Below, piece by piece: positions 26,306-34,966 of a stretch of DNA of 43,782 nucleotides (position 1 is its first letter; each line of letters begins with the position of its first letter). Both the position numbers and the translations under genes were made by a program. The DNA is taken from assembly GCA_002314715.1 (NCBI GenBank), contig DCGY01000003.1:1-43782 (forward strand), read 5' to 3'. The notes under the pieces were generated by a model. The model saw only the letters and a program-made list of their open reading frames with translations, had not been told where the DNA came from and made no database searches. This DNA is from Lachnospiraceae bacterium UBA1766. Its GTDB lineage: Bacteria > Bacillota > Clostridia > Lachnospirales > Lachnospiraceae.

Positions 26306-27412
26306 ATGATTAAGAAAGCTTTTCAGAGCATTTCACTTTCTGCTTTAGGTATGGGAAATATGCGACTTCCCGTTTTGGAAAACGTAGAGGGCAATCCGAT
26401 TGACTACGAAAAGGCTGCCGAAATCATCGATTACGCCTATGCAAATGGTATCAACTACTTCGATACCGCCTACGTATACCATGGGGGTGAGTCCGAGAAA
26501 TTCCTTGGAAAGGCAATGAAAAAATATGACCGTTCCAGCTACTATCTGGCTACCAAGTTTTTGATCGGTGCAAATCCGGACTACAAGGCAGTATTCGCAG
26601 AGCAGTTAGAACGTTTGCAGACCGACTACATCGATTTCTACCTGGTACATGCCGTAGGAGATGGCTCCGCAGAGGATTACATCAAGAGTGGATGTATCGA
26701 TTATTTCAAAGAATTAAAGGCACAAGGTAAGATTAAGTATTTAGGTTTTTCCGCTCACGCGAGTCTGGGATGTCTGGAGCGCTTTGCAGATCTTACCGAC
26801 TGGGACTTCGTACAGATTCAGTTAAACTACTATGACTGGTACTACGGCGGTGCCAAGAAGGAATATGAAGCCCTGGAAAAACGCAATATTCCGATTATGG
26901 TTATGGAGCCTGTTCGCGGCGGTAAACTTGCAACCCTTTCTTCCGATGCAACCGCAATTCTTTCCGCAAAGAAGCCGGAATGGAAAAATCCCGAATGGGC
27001 ACTTCGCTTTGTAAAGAGCCTTCCTCAGGTTCAGGTGATTTTAAGCGGTATGTCCACCTTGGATCAGATCAAAGAAAACATCGAAACCTTCCGGGACGCT
27101 ACTCCGTTAACCGAGGATGAACAGGCAACCTTAAAGGAAGCATGCGATGCATTTACCAAGCAGATGAAGGTACCATGTACCGCATGTCGTTACTGCTGCG
27201 ATGACTGTCCTATGGAAATCGAAATTCCCAAGTTCCTGGATATCTTCAATCGTTACAAGATTGACGGTCCCTGGGCTCTTGGCGGTATTAAGGATGTTAA
27301 ATCCAACGGCACTCCCAAGGATTGTATCGGTTGCGGTGCTTGTACCGGTCACTGCCCTCAAAACATCCAGGTTCCTGCTATTATGCAGGAATTGGCAGAA
27401 TTGATGAATTAA
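26306..27412 (+). CDS. Aldo/keto reductase with two [4Fe-4S] cluster motifs
   Basis: A 368-residue protein. Residues 1-280 form an aldo/keto reductase barrel with the catalytic tetrad visible as FDTAYVYHGG (Asp, Tyr), LATKF (Lys) and YLVHAV (His). The C-terminal 90 residues carry two ferredoxin-type motifs, CTACRYCCDDCP and CIGCGACTGHCP, each CxxCxxCxxxC followed by Pro, for two [4Fe-4S] clusters. This group is common in anaerobes and presumably passes electrons between the clusters and a carbonyl substrate. The ATG at 26306 has a GGGAGGA site. It is followed after 12 bases by the nickel transporter, so it is the first gene of the NPN operon. The substrate is unknown; a 2-hydroxy- or keto-acid link is speculation. 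Confidence 0.9.
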   Translation: MIKKAFQSISLSALGMGNMRLPVLENVEGNPIDYEKAAEIIDYAYANGINYFDTAYVYHGGESEKFLGKAMKKYDRSSYYLATKFLIGANPDYKAVFAEQLERLQTDYIDFYLVHAVGDGSAEDYIKSGCIDYFKELKAQGKIKYLGFSAHASLGCLERFADLTDWDFVQIQLNYYDWYYGGAKKEYEALEKRNIPIMVMEPVRGGKLATLSSDATAILSAKKPEWKNPEWALRFVKSLPQVQVILSGMSTLDQIKENIETFRDATPLTEDEQATLKEACDAFTKQMKVPCTACRYCCDDCPMEIEIPKFLDIFNRYKIDGPWALGGIKDVKSNGTPKDCIGCGACTGHCPQNIQVPAIMQELAELMN

Positions 27413-27424
27413 GGAGATTTTCTT

Positions 27425-28411
27425 ATGCATATGGCTGATGCCCTTGTGGCTCCCGCAGTTGCAGGCGCTATGTATGTATGTTCTACCGGCGCTTGTGCAC
27501 AAAGCATCAAAAATGTTCGTTTGGAAAACGATCCCAGGAAAATTCCCACAATGGGAGTCATGGGAGCGTTCGTATTTGCGACCCAGATGATTAACTTTAC
27601 CATTCCCGGCACCGGCTCTTCCGGTCACCTGTGCGGCGGTATGTTACTAACCGCCATGTTAGGCCCCAGCGCAGGTTTTTTGACCATGATTGGCGTCTTA
27701 TTCATCCAGTGTCTCTTATTTGCTGACGGCGGTCTTTTGGCCCTTGGATGCAATGTTTGGAATATGGCCTTTTACGGGTGTTTCGTAGGAGGTCTGCTTC
27801 TGTGGAAACCCATTATGAAAAATGGTTTTTCACGTGCCAAAATAGCATTTGCATCTGTTTTGGCCTGTGTTCTTACCCTTCAGCTGGGTGCTTTTTCCGT
27901 AACCCTGGAAACCCTGGCCTCCGGTGTTACCGAATTACCTTTTGGCGTATTCGTCTTGGCAATGCAGCCCATTCACCTGGCAATCGGCTTGGTGGAAGGT
28001 TTGATTACCGCAGCCGTTTTGTTGTTTGTATATGAGGCAAGACCGGAGCTTTTATGGGGCAATGAAACCGCCAAAGAAAGCAAGCTTTCCTTCAAGGCAA
28101 CCATTTCTACCCTGGTAGCCACTGCCGTAGTAATCGGTGGCGGTCTTTCTCTTGTAGCTTCCTCCAATCCCGACGGCTTGGAGTGGTCTATGGAAAAAGT
28201 TGCAGGTACCAGCGAATTGGAAGCCACCGGCTTTTTCCACAATTTATCTGCACTGATTCAGGAAAAAACCGCTTTCCTTCCGGATTATGCATTCCGGGGC
28301 TCCGAATCCGCACTGGGCACCTCCTTCTCCGGAGTGGTAGGCGGTGCGATTGTAATTGCCCTTTGCATTGCAGCATGCTATGCTTTCCGTTTTTTTAAAA
28401 AGAAAGCCTAA
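27425..28411 (+). CDS. Nickel ECF transporter S component, fused NikMN type
   Basis: A 328-residue membrane protein of the CbiM/NikM family. It begins MHMADALVAPAV, where the N-terminal Met-His pair supplies the metal-binding site, and includes the block GSSGHLCGGMLLTAMLGPSAG. About seven helices are followed by an outer segment with PDGLEWSMEKVAG and a last helix, the CbiN/NikN-like part, here fused to NikM. AAGGAG precedes the ATG. Co-location with LarB, LarC and LarE indicates nickel (LarMN role) rather than cobalt; no cobalamin genes are nearby. Nickel specificity is inferred from context. Confidence 0.88.
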   Translation: MHMADALVAPAVAGAMYVCSTGACAQSIKNVRLENDPRKIPTMGVMGAFVFATQMINFTIPGTGSSGHLCGGMLLTAMLGPSAGFLTMIGVLFIQCLLFADGGLLALGCNVWNMAFYGCFVGGLLLWKPIMKNGFSRAKIAFASVLACVLTLQLGAFSVTLETLASGVTELPFGVFVLAMQPIHLAIGLVEGLITAAVLLFVYEARPELLWGNETAKESKLSFKATISTLVATAVVIGGGLSLVASSNPDGLEWSMEKVAGTSELEATGFFHNLSALIQEKTAFLPDYAFRGSESALGTSFSGVVGGAIVIALCIAACYAFRFFKKKA

Positions 28412-28425
28412 AGAAAGATTTTCAA

Positions 28426-29229
28426 ATGAATAAACAAACTCAGGCAATTCATAATATTCATGAAGCAGACGAGTTGGCGCAAAGAGACAGCTTTCTGATT
28501 TCTCTGCATCCTCTGTCCAAGCTTCTGGTTACCATCGTATACATTATGACAGTAATGTCATTTCACAAATACGACTGGAATGGTCTTATGACCATGTCTC
28601 TTTATTTGATTATCATAATGATTACCGGCGAATTGTCCCTTCTTGGGGCACTTCGCCGTTTAAAAATTGTATTGATGGCGGTTTTTTTTCTGGGAATCGC
28701 CAATCCTTTTTTCGACCGTGAAATCGCTTATTCCATAGGCGCATACCAAATCCGTTTCGGAATGATTTCCATGCTGACTTTATTTTTCAAGGCAGCTTTT
28801 GCCGTATTTGCGTCCTATATTTTGATAAAAACCACTTCCATTGAAGACATATGCTATGCTCTTCAAAAGCTTCACGTCCCCTCGATTCTGATAACGGAAA
28901 TCATGTTAATTCACCGCTATCTGATTATGATGCTTCGGGAAACCCAGCGAATGTTTCAGGCCTATCAGCTTCGTGCCCCCGGTCAAAAGGGCATTCATTA
29001 TTCCGCCTGGGGCAGCTTTGTGGGACAGCTGTTACTTCGAAGCATGGACCGTGCACAAAGAATCCATGACGGAATGCTTCTTCGCGGATTTCAGGGAACC
29101 TTTTATCCCAACATCAGGACCTATCGTGTTGGTTTCAGCATTCTGTACGCCGCACTTTGGTGTATCGCAATCATAACGCTTCGCCTTGTACCTCTTTTCA
29201 CCATCATAGGAAGGATTGTAATACATTGA
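28426..29229 (+). CDS. ECF transporter T component (NikQ/CbiQ type)
   Basis: A 267-residue membrane protein of the CbiQ/NikQ family: N-terminal SLHPLSKLLVTIVYIMTVMS, several helices, and the cytoplasmic coupling segment MLRETQRMFQAYQLRAPG and MDRAQRIHDGMLLRGFQG, whose Ala-Arg-Gly-type motifs contact the ATPase. It sits 14 bases after the S component and overlaps the ATPase gene at the TTGA junction. Ribosome binding site is weak (AAAGAAAG). It completes the membrane part of the nickel uptake system (LarQ role). Confidence 0.88.
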   Translation: MNKQTQAIHNIHEADELAQRDSFLISLHPLSKLLVTIVYIMTVMSFHKYDWNGLMTMSLYLIIIMITGELSLLGALRRLKIVLMAVFFLGIANPFFDREIAYSIGAYQIRFGMISMLTLFFKAAFAVFASYILIKTTSIEDICYALQKLHVPSILITEIMLIHRYLIMMLRETQRMFQAYQLRAPGQKGIHYSAWGSFVGQLLLRSMDRAQRIHDGMLLRGFQGTFYPNIRTYRVGFSILYAALWCIAIITLRLVPLFTIIGRIVIH

Positions 29230-29981
29230 GTAAAATAGAAATAAAAGATCTTTCTTTTCGGTACTTAAGTCGTACCAAAGAACAGAATCCAACCATATTC
29301 CGTCAACTGAATTTTCGTGCCTCTGAAAACGAGTCTATCGGCATTATCGGCGCAAACGGCGTTGGAAAATCTACTTTTCTGAGACTTCTGGTAGGTATTT
29401 TGACGGAATACGAAGGACTTCTTCAGATTAATGATTTGCCGGTATGCAGGGAAAACCTTACTGCCATTCGCTCCCGACTTGGTTATGTATTTCAGGACTC
29501 CGACAGCCAGCTGTTTATGAATACAGTCTACGAGGATGTGGCCTTCGGTCCCAAAAACCAGGGACTTTCCGATGCCGAAATTCAGGCCAGAGTCACAAAG
29601 GCACTGGAGAAAACCGGTATTTCCCACCTGGCGCATCAGCCCATTTATAAACTATCCGGAGGACAAAAAAAGCTGGCCTCCATCGCAACGGTTTTATCCA
29701 TGGGCACCGATACCCTTCTGATGGATGAGCCCTCCGCGGCACTGGACCCGGAAAATCGGGAGCTGTTAATTCAAATCCTAAACGAATTGCCGGGGCTTAA
29801 GCTGATTGCCTCTCACGATTTGGATTTTGTATATGATACCTGCCAACGAACCATTTTATTGTCCAATGGTATCATTTGTTATGACGGTCCTACCAAAGAC
29901 ATATTAACCGATCAAAAACGGCTGGAAGAAAACGGTCTTCGTTTACCGCTTTCCTTCCGTTTCCGAAATTTAAATTCATAA
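29226..29981 (+). CDS. ECF transporter ATPase (NikO/CbiO type)
   Basis: A 251-residue ABC ATPase: Walker A GANGVGKST, Q-loop VFQDSDSQLF, signature LSGGQKKLAS and Walker B TLLMDEPSAALDP. The most likely start is a TTG at 29226 that overlaps the stop of the T-component gene by four bases, behind an AGGAAGGA site; the frame is open further upstream but the family N-terminus (IEIKDLSFRY) begins right here. It energises nickel uptake for the cofactor genes that follow (LarO role). A single ATPase would form the homodimer. Confidence 0.9.
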   Translation: MSKIEIKDLSFRYLSRTKEQNPTIFRQLNFRASENESIGIIGANGVGKSTFLRLLVGILTEYEGLLQINDLPVCRENLTAIRSRLGYVFQDSDSQLFMNTVYEDVAFGPKNQGLSDAEIQARVTKALEKTGISHLAHQPIYKLSGGQKKLASIATVLSMGTDTLLMDEPSAALDPENRELLIQILNELPGLKLIASHDLDFVYDTCQRTILLSNGIICYDGPTKDILTDQKRLEENGLRLPLSFRFRNLNS

Positions 29982-30006
29982 ACCCGACAAGAAAGGGGAT
30001 GCAAAA

Positions 30007-30759
30007 ATGAATATTCACGAAGCCTTGGAACAGGTAAAAAACGGAACACTTTCCATTGAAGAGGCAGAACGGTATTTCAATAAAAAAAGCTATGAGGATT
30101 TGGGATATGCCAAACTAGACACCTATCGGGAGATGCGTAGCGGACATGCGGAAGTGATTTTTTGTGCCGGGAAGGCTGACGATCATTTAAAACAGATTTA
30201 TACCCGCCTCTACGAGCAAAACAACGAAGTGTTCGGCACCCGTGCCAGCCGGGAACAATATGAATTGATTCGGGAAATTCTTCCTGATATTGCATACGAC
30301 CCGGTTTCCCGTATCCTGAAATCCGAGAAAAGCGGGAAACCCCATGTAGGGCAAATTGCAGTGTGTACCGCCGGAACCGCAGATATCGCCGTTGCGGAGG
30401 AAGCTGCTCAAACCGCGGAATATTTCGGCAATCAGGTCTGTCGTATTTATGATGTGGGAGTCAGCGGAATCCATCGTCTGTTGGCACACATCGATGACAT
30501 TCGAAAGGCCAACTGCATTATCGCCGTTGCAGGAATGGAAGGAGCGCTGGCAAGCGTCATCGGAGGCCTGGTGGACAAGCCGGTCATCGCTGTACCCACC
30601 TCCATCGGCTACGGCGCCAATTTGCAAGGTCTTTCCGCCTTGCTGACAATGATCAATTCCTGCGCCAACGGTATTTCCGTCGTCAATATCGACAACGGTT
30701 ACGGTGCAGGTTATATTGCTTCGCAAATCAACCATATGGGAGTAAATGCTCATGAATAA
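30007..30759 (+). CDS. larB: LarB, pyridinium-3,5-biscarboxylic acid mononucleotide synthase
   Basis: A 250-residue LarB. It carboxylates the pyridinium ring of nicotinic acid adenine dinucleotide and releases AMP, the first step of nickel-pincer nucleotide (NPN) synthesis. The N-terminal segment AKLDTYREMRSGHAEVIFC and the PurE-like core (GQIAVCTAGTADIAVAEEAA, VYDVGVSGIHRLL-type block, IIAVAGMEGALASVIGGL, VIAVPTSIGYGA) identify it. AAAGGGG precedes the start, 25 bases after the transporter ATPase. Its stop overlaps the start of larC. Confidence 0.94.
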   Translation: MNIHEALEQVKNGTLSIEEAERYFNKKSYEDLGYAKLDTYREMRSGHAEVIFCAGKADDHLKQIYTRLYEQNNEVFGTRASREQYELIREILPDIAYDPVSRILKSEKSGKPHVGQIAVCTAGTADIAVAEEAAQTAEYFGNQVCRIYDVGVSGIHRLLAHIDDIRKANCIIAVAGMEGALASVIGGLVDKPVIAVPTSIGYGANLQGLSALLTMINSCANGISVVNIDNGYGAGYIASQINHMGVNAHE

Positions 30760-32095
30760 AAACACCTTATTTTTGGAATGTAAAACCGGTATCAGCGGTG
30801 ATATGGTAGTAGCTGCTTTGATTGACCTGGGTGCCGACCCAAAGGTACTGGAACAGGTGCTGGCTACCATCCCTACACAAGGCTTCCAAACCCGAATTAC
30901 CCGCGTTAAAAAGGCGGGATTGGACGTATGTGATTTTGATGTGATTTTGGACGAAGCTTTCGAAAATCATGACCACGATATGGAATATCTCTATGGACAC
31001 GAACACCATCATGACCAGGAACAGCATCATGGACACGAACAGCATCATGACCATGAGCATCATCACAACCACGAGCATCATCACGACCACGAGCATCCCC
31101 ATGACCACCAGCATGCGCAGCATCACGAGCATCGTGGCTTAAAGGATGTTTTGGCAATCATCGAATCCACGCAGATGAATCCCGGTGCCAAGGAGCTTGC
31201 CACCCGCATTTTTACGATTTTGGGAGAAGCTGAGGCCAAGGCCCACGGCACTACTTTGGAGGAGGTTCATTTCCACGAGGTAGGCGCCATCGATTCCATT
31301 GTAGATATTATTTCTGTAGCGGTATGCTTGGACAATCTTGATATTCATGAGGTAATCATTCCTTCCATCGCGGAAGGCTGTGGTACCGTGCGCTGTGCCC
31401 ATGGCATTTTACCGATTCCGGTGCCTGCGGTAGTCAACATTGTATCTGCACACAATCTCTCCATTACCCAGGGAACCACCCACGGAGAATTGATTACCCC
31501 TACCGGTGCCGCTATTGCCGCAGCCATCTGTACCGACAACCAATTACCCGCCACCTATCAGATCAAAAAAATCGGTATGGGCGCCGGCAAACGTGCCTAT
31601 GACACCCCCAGCATAGTTCGCGCCATGCTGATTGAGGAAGCTTCGGACATCCCCACCGATACCATTTGGAAATTGGAAACCAATGTAGATGACTGTACCG
31701 GAGAAGCCCTGGGCTTTGTCATGGAAAAGCTGTTGGAACAGGGTGCAAGAGACGTCCATTTCTTCCCGGTTTTTATGAAGAAAAACCGCCCCGGCTATCA
31801 ACTGAATGTCATCTGCACAAAAGAGCAGATTCCTCAGCTGGAACAGACTATTTTTGAAAATACAACCACCATCGGCATTCGCCGGGTTTGTATGGAACGC
31901 AGTATATTAAGCCGTCGTCAGGAAACCGTAAACACGCCGTTTGGACCGGCCAAGGTAAAGGTTTGCACCCTTGGAGATACCTTGCGCTATTATCCCGAAT
32001 ACGAGTCTGTGGCAGCGATTTGTCGCGAAAAAAATATTCCCTTTCAGGAAGCTTTTCTGGAAGTGAAAAAAGCTTGTGAGGAGCAATCAGTCTGA
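30752..32095 (+). CDS. larC: LarC, nickel insertase with His-rich segment
   Basis: A 447-residue LarC, the CTP-dependent cyclometallase that inserts nickel into the NPN precursor. N-terminal LFLECKTGISGDMVVAALI, then a His-rich stretch at residues about 73-127 with some 27 histidines, the block VHFHEVGAIDSIVDII, GLTPTGAAIAAA-type LITPTGAAIAAAIC, and the C-terminal part with LETNVDDCTGEALGFVME and FMKKNRPGYQLNVIC. In Lactiplantibacillus plantarum the two halves (LarC1, LarC2) are joined by a programmed frameshift; here one uninterrupted frame encodes both. The ATG at 30752 overlaps larB by eight bases and fits the GGGAG site better than one six bases upstream. Confidence 0.94.
   Translation: MNKNTLFLECKTGISGDMVVAALIDLGADPKVLEQVLATIPTQGFQTRITRVKKAGLDVCDFDVILDEAFENHDHDMEYLYGHEHHHDQEQHHGHEQHHDHEHHHNHEHHHDHEHPHDHQHAQHHEHRGLKDVLAIIESTQMNPGAKELATRIFTILGEAEAKAHGTTLEEVHFHEVGAIDSIVDIISVAVCLDNLDIHEVIIPSIAEGCGTVRCAHGILPIPVPAVVNIVSAHNLSITQGTTHGELITPTGAAIAAAICTDNQLPATYQIKKIGMGAGKRAYDTPSIVRAMLIEEASDIPTDTIWKLETNVDDCTGEALGFVMEKLLEQGARDVHFFPVFMKKNRPGYQLNVICTKEQIPQLEQTIFENTTTIGIRRVCMERSILSRRQETVNTPFGPAKVKVCTLGDTLRYYPEYESVAAICREKNIPFQEAFLEVKKACEEQSV
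30968..31132 (+). repeat. His-codon-rich imperfect tandem repeat in larC
   Basis: A run of CAT/CAC codons broken by GAC, GAG and CAG gives short imperfect tandem units (for example CATCATGACCATGAG and CATCATCACGACCACGAG). It encodes the metal-storing His segment of LarC. Such repeats can change length by slippage. Confidence 0.7.
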
Positions 32096-32097
32096 AT

Positions 32098-32925
32098 ATG
32101 AATCCGGATACTTCAAGAAATACCCAAATGACCAATATTGAGCAATTGTACTCTGCACTTCAGGAATATACCAAAGCCGATGTGGCCTTGGCTTTTTCCG
32201 GTGGTGTGGATTCTGCCCTTTTACTGGCGCTTCTTTGCCGTTTTGCTGCCGAAAATCACACGAAGGTGTATGCCATTACCGCTTCCACCAAATTGCACCC
32301 TGCAAAGGATTTGGAAATATCCAAGGCCCTTGCCAAGGAATACGGTGCAATCCATTTGGTGGTGGAAATTGATGAATTGGAGGAGGCCGGAATTCAGAAC
32401 AACCCAAAAGACCGCTGCTATCTGTGTAAGCTTGCAATCTTCCAAAAAATTTGCGCACTGGCCCGGACCTATCAGGTAAATACCATTCTGGAAGGCACGA
32501 ATCTGGATGATTTGGGTGTCTATCGGCCCGGCATCCGTGCCCTTCGGGAGCTTCAGATTATCAGTCCTTTGGCCGACTGTTCCATTTCCAAAGAAACAAT
32601 AAGAAGCCTGGCCGCAAAACTGGGACTCACGGTCTCCAATCGACCGTCCAGTCCTTGTCTTGCTACCAGACTTCCCTATGATACGCCTATTGATTATGCC
32701 TTACTTTCCCGTATCGACAAAGGAGAACAGCTTCTTCGTCATATGGGCTTTTATAATGTCCGCCTTCGTATCCACGGCTCTGTTACCCGCATCGAAGTAG
32801 ACCAAACAGACTTCCAACAGATTCTGACCAAACAAACCGAAATCCTGTCCGAGCTGAAAAAGCTGGGTTTCCATTACATTACTCTGGACCTGGAAGGCTT
32901 TCGCTCCGGCAGCATGGACGAATAA
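32098..32925 (+). CDS. larE: LarE, ATP-dependent sulfur transferase
   Basis: A 275-residue LarE, the PP-loop enzyme that activates the pyridinium carboxylates with ATP and converts them to thiocarboxylates for NPN. The PP-loop is LAFSGGVDSALL; RCYLCK at 106-111 and EGTNLDDLGVYRPG are family blocks; Cys187 in RPSSPCLATRLPY lies where the sacrificial cysteine of the L. plantarum enzyme is found. The ATG at 32098 is two bases past the larC stop; a GAGGAG site is 14 bases upstream, rather far. It is the last gene of the operon; no strong terminator is visible between it and the convergent DUF1292 gene. Confidence 0.93.
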   Translation: MNPDTSRNTQMTNIEQLYSALQEYTKADVALAFSGGVDSALLLALLCRFAAENHTKVYAITASTKLHPAKDLEISKALAKEYGAIHLVVEIDELEEAGIQNNPKDRCYLCKLAIFQKICALARTYQVNTILEGTNLDDLGVYRPGIRALRELQIISPLADCSISKETIRSLAAKLGLTVSNRPSSPCLATRLPYDTPIDYALLSRIDKGEQLLRHMGFYNVRLRIHGSVTRIEVDQTDFQQILTKQTEILSELKKLGFHYITLDLEGFRSGSMDE

Positions 32926-32967
32926 CCGGCTGCCATCTCTTTTTCTCCTTTTCATCCACCTTTGGGA

Positions 32968-33237
32968 TTATTCCTCTTCGAACTGTGCAAATACTTCTGC
33001 AACCTTTGCGTATTCCTCTTCATTTTCGATACGAACGATTTCACTGTGGTCCTCTTTCTCTACACGCTTATAAAGAAAAAGACCATCCTCTTTGATTTCG
33101 TCTCCCTCTATCATGGCTGCTGCCACGTAAGCATTTCCTTCCACCTCAAAATTATCCACTACCGCGAACTCCAACGTTTCACCCTTGGAAGAAGTATCGG
33201 TAAACACTTCATATTCTTCGTATTCTTCATTTGCCAT
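32968..33237 (-). CDS. DUF1292-family acidic protein
   Basis: An 89-residue, very acidic protein of the DUF1292 family, widespread in Firmicutes and without known function: an N-terminal Glu/Tyr-rich stretch, the block FAVVDNFEVEGNAYVAAAM, and IVRIENEEEYAKVAEVFAQF at the C-terminus. The ATG at 33237 has a perfect AGGAGG site. It is the only minus-strand gene between the lar operon and the two-component system and has its own probable promoter. Confidence 0.85.
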   Translation of the reverse strand: MANEEYEEYEVFTDTSSKGETLEFAVVDNFEVEGNAYVAAAMIEGDEIKEDGLFLYKRVEKEDHSEIVRIENEEEYAKVAEVFAQFEEE

Positions 33238-33271
33238 AACAAGAACCTCCTTTTTTGTATCTTTGCCCCTC

Positions 33272-33301
33272 ATTATAACACGAAAGAAATCCTCGGTACA
33301 A
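33272..33301 (-). promoter_or_regulatory. Probable promoter of the DUF1292 gene
   Basis: Minus strand TATAAT (complement of 33272-33277) with a weak -35 TTGTAC (complement of 33296-33301) 18 bases upstream. The -35 and most of the spacer lie in the terminator hairpin of the upstream kinase gene. Confidence 0.4.
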
Positions 33302-33321
33302 CTCCCCGAGGATTTCTTTTT
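33283..33321. terminator. Terminator after the histidine kinase gene
   Basis: A 14-bp stem (33283-33296 with 33306-33319, core AAATCCTCGG) with a 9-base loop and A/T runs on both sides, just past the stop of the kinase gene at 33328. Confidence 0.75.
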
Positions 33322-33327
33322 CCACGC

Positions 33328-34257
33328 TTATGTTCGATAAAACTTCACAACAAATTGAGTTCCTACTCCCACTGTGCTTTCTACCGAAATATCTGCACTT
33401 TGTTTCAGAAGTATCTGCTTTGCCATAAACAAACCGATTCCCACACTGGTTTCCGAAGGATTGGAGCCTTTGTAAAAACGTTCAAAAATATAGGGAAGTT
33501 CTTCTTTGGATATGCCGCAACCGGTATCCCGAATCTCCAGAAAAGTAGTCAGGTTATTCTGTCCGTAGGAGATACAAACCCTTCCCCCGGCCCGGGTATG
33601 TTCCACACAATTCTTGACAATATTGGTGATTGCCTCAATCGTCCAGGCCTCATCGCAAACAATCGTAAGTTCTTCACCCGGCGTATCGCATGTAAGCTCT
33701 ACCTCCCGCACCTCCGCCAGGATTTCCAAAGAGTTCATCACCCGCTCCGCCAATTCCTGCATCAAAACCTTTTCTTTTTTTAGGGTCAGCACATTCGCCT
33801 CTAACTGCGAGATTGTCAGAAGATTTCGAATCAGCCAGGTAATTTTATTCACTTGTATCTGAATCTTCCCCACATACTCAAATCGTTTTTCTTCCGGCAG
33901 CTCCTCGCTTTGAAGCAAATCCACCATAATGGTAATTGCCGAAAGGGGCGTCTTTACCTGATGGGAAATATCGGAAAGCATATCTGCCAAATAAGTCTTC
34001 TCTTTCCGCTCATTGCTGCTTTGTTCCCTTAGACGTGCGACCACCTTATATATTTCACTCTGTAAAACCGCCAGATTACCTTCTCGAAATTCCTGAAGTT
34101 TGGGAAGCTCCAGCTGATTCTGTACATCCGTCAGATATTGAATCAACTGATTGATTTCCTTCTTCCTTCGAAGCTGATAGAAAATGCGCTCTGCCAGCAA
34201 AAGGACAATGATTCCAATTAACAGTAAATAACCCACAAGTTTTTCTCCCGATTTCAC
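33328..34257 (-). CDS. Sensor histidine kinase of the ABC-exporter module
   Basis: A 309-residue kinase with one N-terminal membrane helix (about residues 8-28), almost no outside domain, a coiled-coil linker, His99 in DISHQVKTPLSAI, N box NIVKNCVEHT, and DTGCGISKEEL and VGIGLFMAKQIL of the ATPase domain. The start is a GTG that overlaps the response-regulator stop by one base; no clear ribosome binding site, so translation is likely coupled. A kinase without a sensor domain, encoded with an FtsX-type exporter, probably senses through the transporter, as in Bce-like modules. That is inference. Confidence 0.92.
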   Translation of the reverse strand: MKSGEKLVGYLLLIGIIVLLLAERIFYQLRRKKEINQLIQYLTDVQNQLELPKLQEFREGNLAVLQSEIYKVVARLREQSSNERKEKTYLADMLSDISHQVKTPLSAITIMVDLLQSEELPEEKRFEYVGKIQIQVNKITWLIRNLLTISQLEANVLTLKKEKVLMQELAERVMNSLEILAEVREVELTCDTPGEELTIVCDEAWTIEAITNIVKNCVEHTRAGGRVCISYGQNNLTTFLEIRDTGCGISKEELPYIFERFYKGSNPSETSVGIGLFMAKQILLKQSADISVESTVGVGTQFVVKFYRT

Positions 34258-34934
34258 TAATTCATTCGATAGCCCATGCCTCGAATGGTTTCAATTAACT
34301 GGCTGTCCTCTTCATCTCCCAATTTCTTGCGAAGACGCTTCATATAAACCGTCAGCGTATTATCATTTACAAACTCGCCCACATCATCCCAAATCGCATT
34401 CAGGATTTGATTTCTGGAAAGCGTCTGACCTCTGTGATTCAAAAGAAGCAATAAAAGCTTGTATTCCATGGCGGTGAGAATCACTTCCTCATTGTCCCGA
34501 TATACCTTACCGGTCTGCATATTCACCAGATTCTTTCCCACCTGTTTGACCGTAGCATCGGAAGCCTTATCTCCCCCGGTTCTGCGCAAAATTGCCGCCA
34601 TACGAGCCAATAATTCCCGCACCCGGAAGGGTTTCGCAATATAATCATCCGCCCCGATTTCCAAGGCACGGACGGTGCTTACCTCATCATTGCAAGCCGT
34701 CAGGAAGAGAATCGGCACCTGCATGGTCTTTCGGATTTCCTGGCAAACAGTAAATCCATTTCCATCCGGAAGCATCACATCAAGGAGGCAGAAATCCATC
34801 TTTCCGCCCCCCTGAATATATTCCATGGTACTCTTTACATTGGAGAAATGCTTAACCTCATAGCCCTCTCCCAAAAGGGAAAACGTAAGGCCGTCCGCAA
34901 TCATCTCGTCGTCTTCCACTACCAGTACAATCAT
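34257..34934 (-). CDS. OmpR-family response regulator
   Basis: A 225-residue regulator: receiver domain with acidic pocket VVEDDE, phosphorylated Asp52 in LLDVMLPDGNGF, Thr in FLTACND and Lys in YIAKPFRVRELLARM; then a winged-helix DNA-binding domain (LTAMEYKLLLLLL, TLTVYMKRLRKKLG, IRGMGYRMN). The ATG at 34934 has a GGAGGAAG site, preferred over the TTG 12 bases upstream. It lies 32 bases after the permease gene and just before the kinase gene. It probably controls the ABC-exporter genes through the palindrome at 38652-38673. Confidence 0.93.
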   Translation of the reverse strand: MIVLVVEDDEMIADGLTFSLLGEGYEVKHFSNVKSTMEYIQGGGKMDFCLLDVMLPDGNGFTVCQEIRKTMQVPILFLTACNDEVSTVRALEIGADDYIAKPFRVRELLARMAAILRRTGGDKASDATVKQVGKNLVNMQTGKVYRDNEEVILTAMEYKLLLLLLNHRGQTLSRNQILNAIWDDVGEFVNDNTLTVYMKRLRKKLGDEEDSQLIETIRGMGYRMN

Positions 34935-34966
34935 GTCTTCCTCCAAACAACCAAACTACATAATGA

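Noticed and set aside
31000..31132. CRISPR-like array suggested by short repeats
   Set aside because: The repeats are in frame His codons in larC, with no spacers.
30767..31157. Met- and Val-rich frames on the minus strand opposite larC
   Set aside because: They are the mirror of the His-codon repeat (CAT/CAC read backwards gives ATG/GTG). No ribosome binding site and no protein-like composition.
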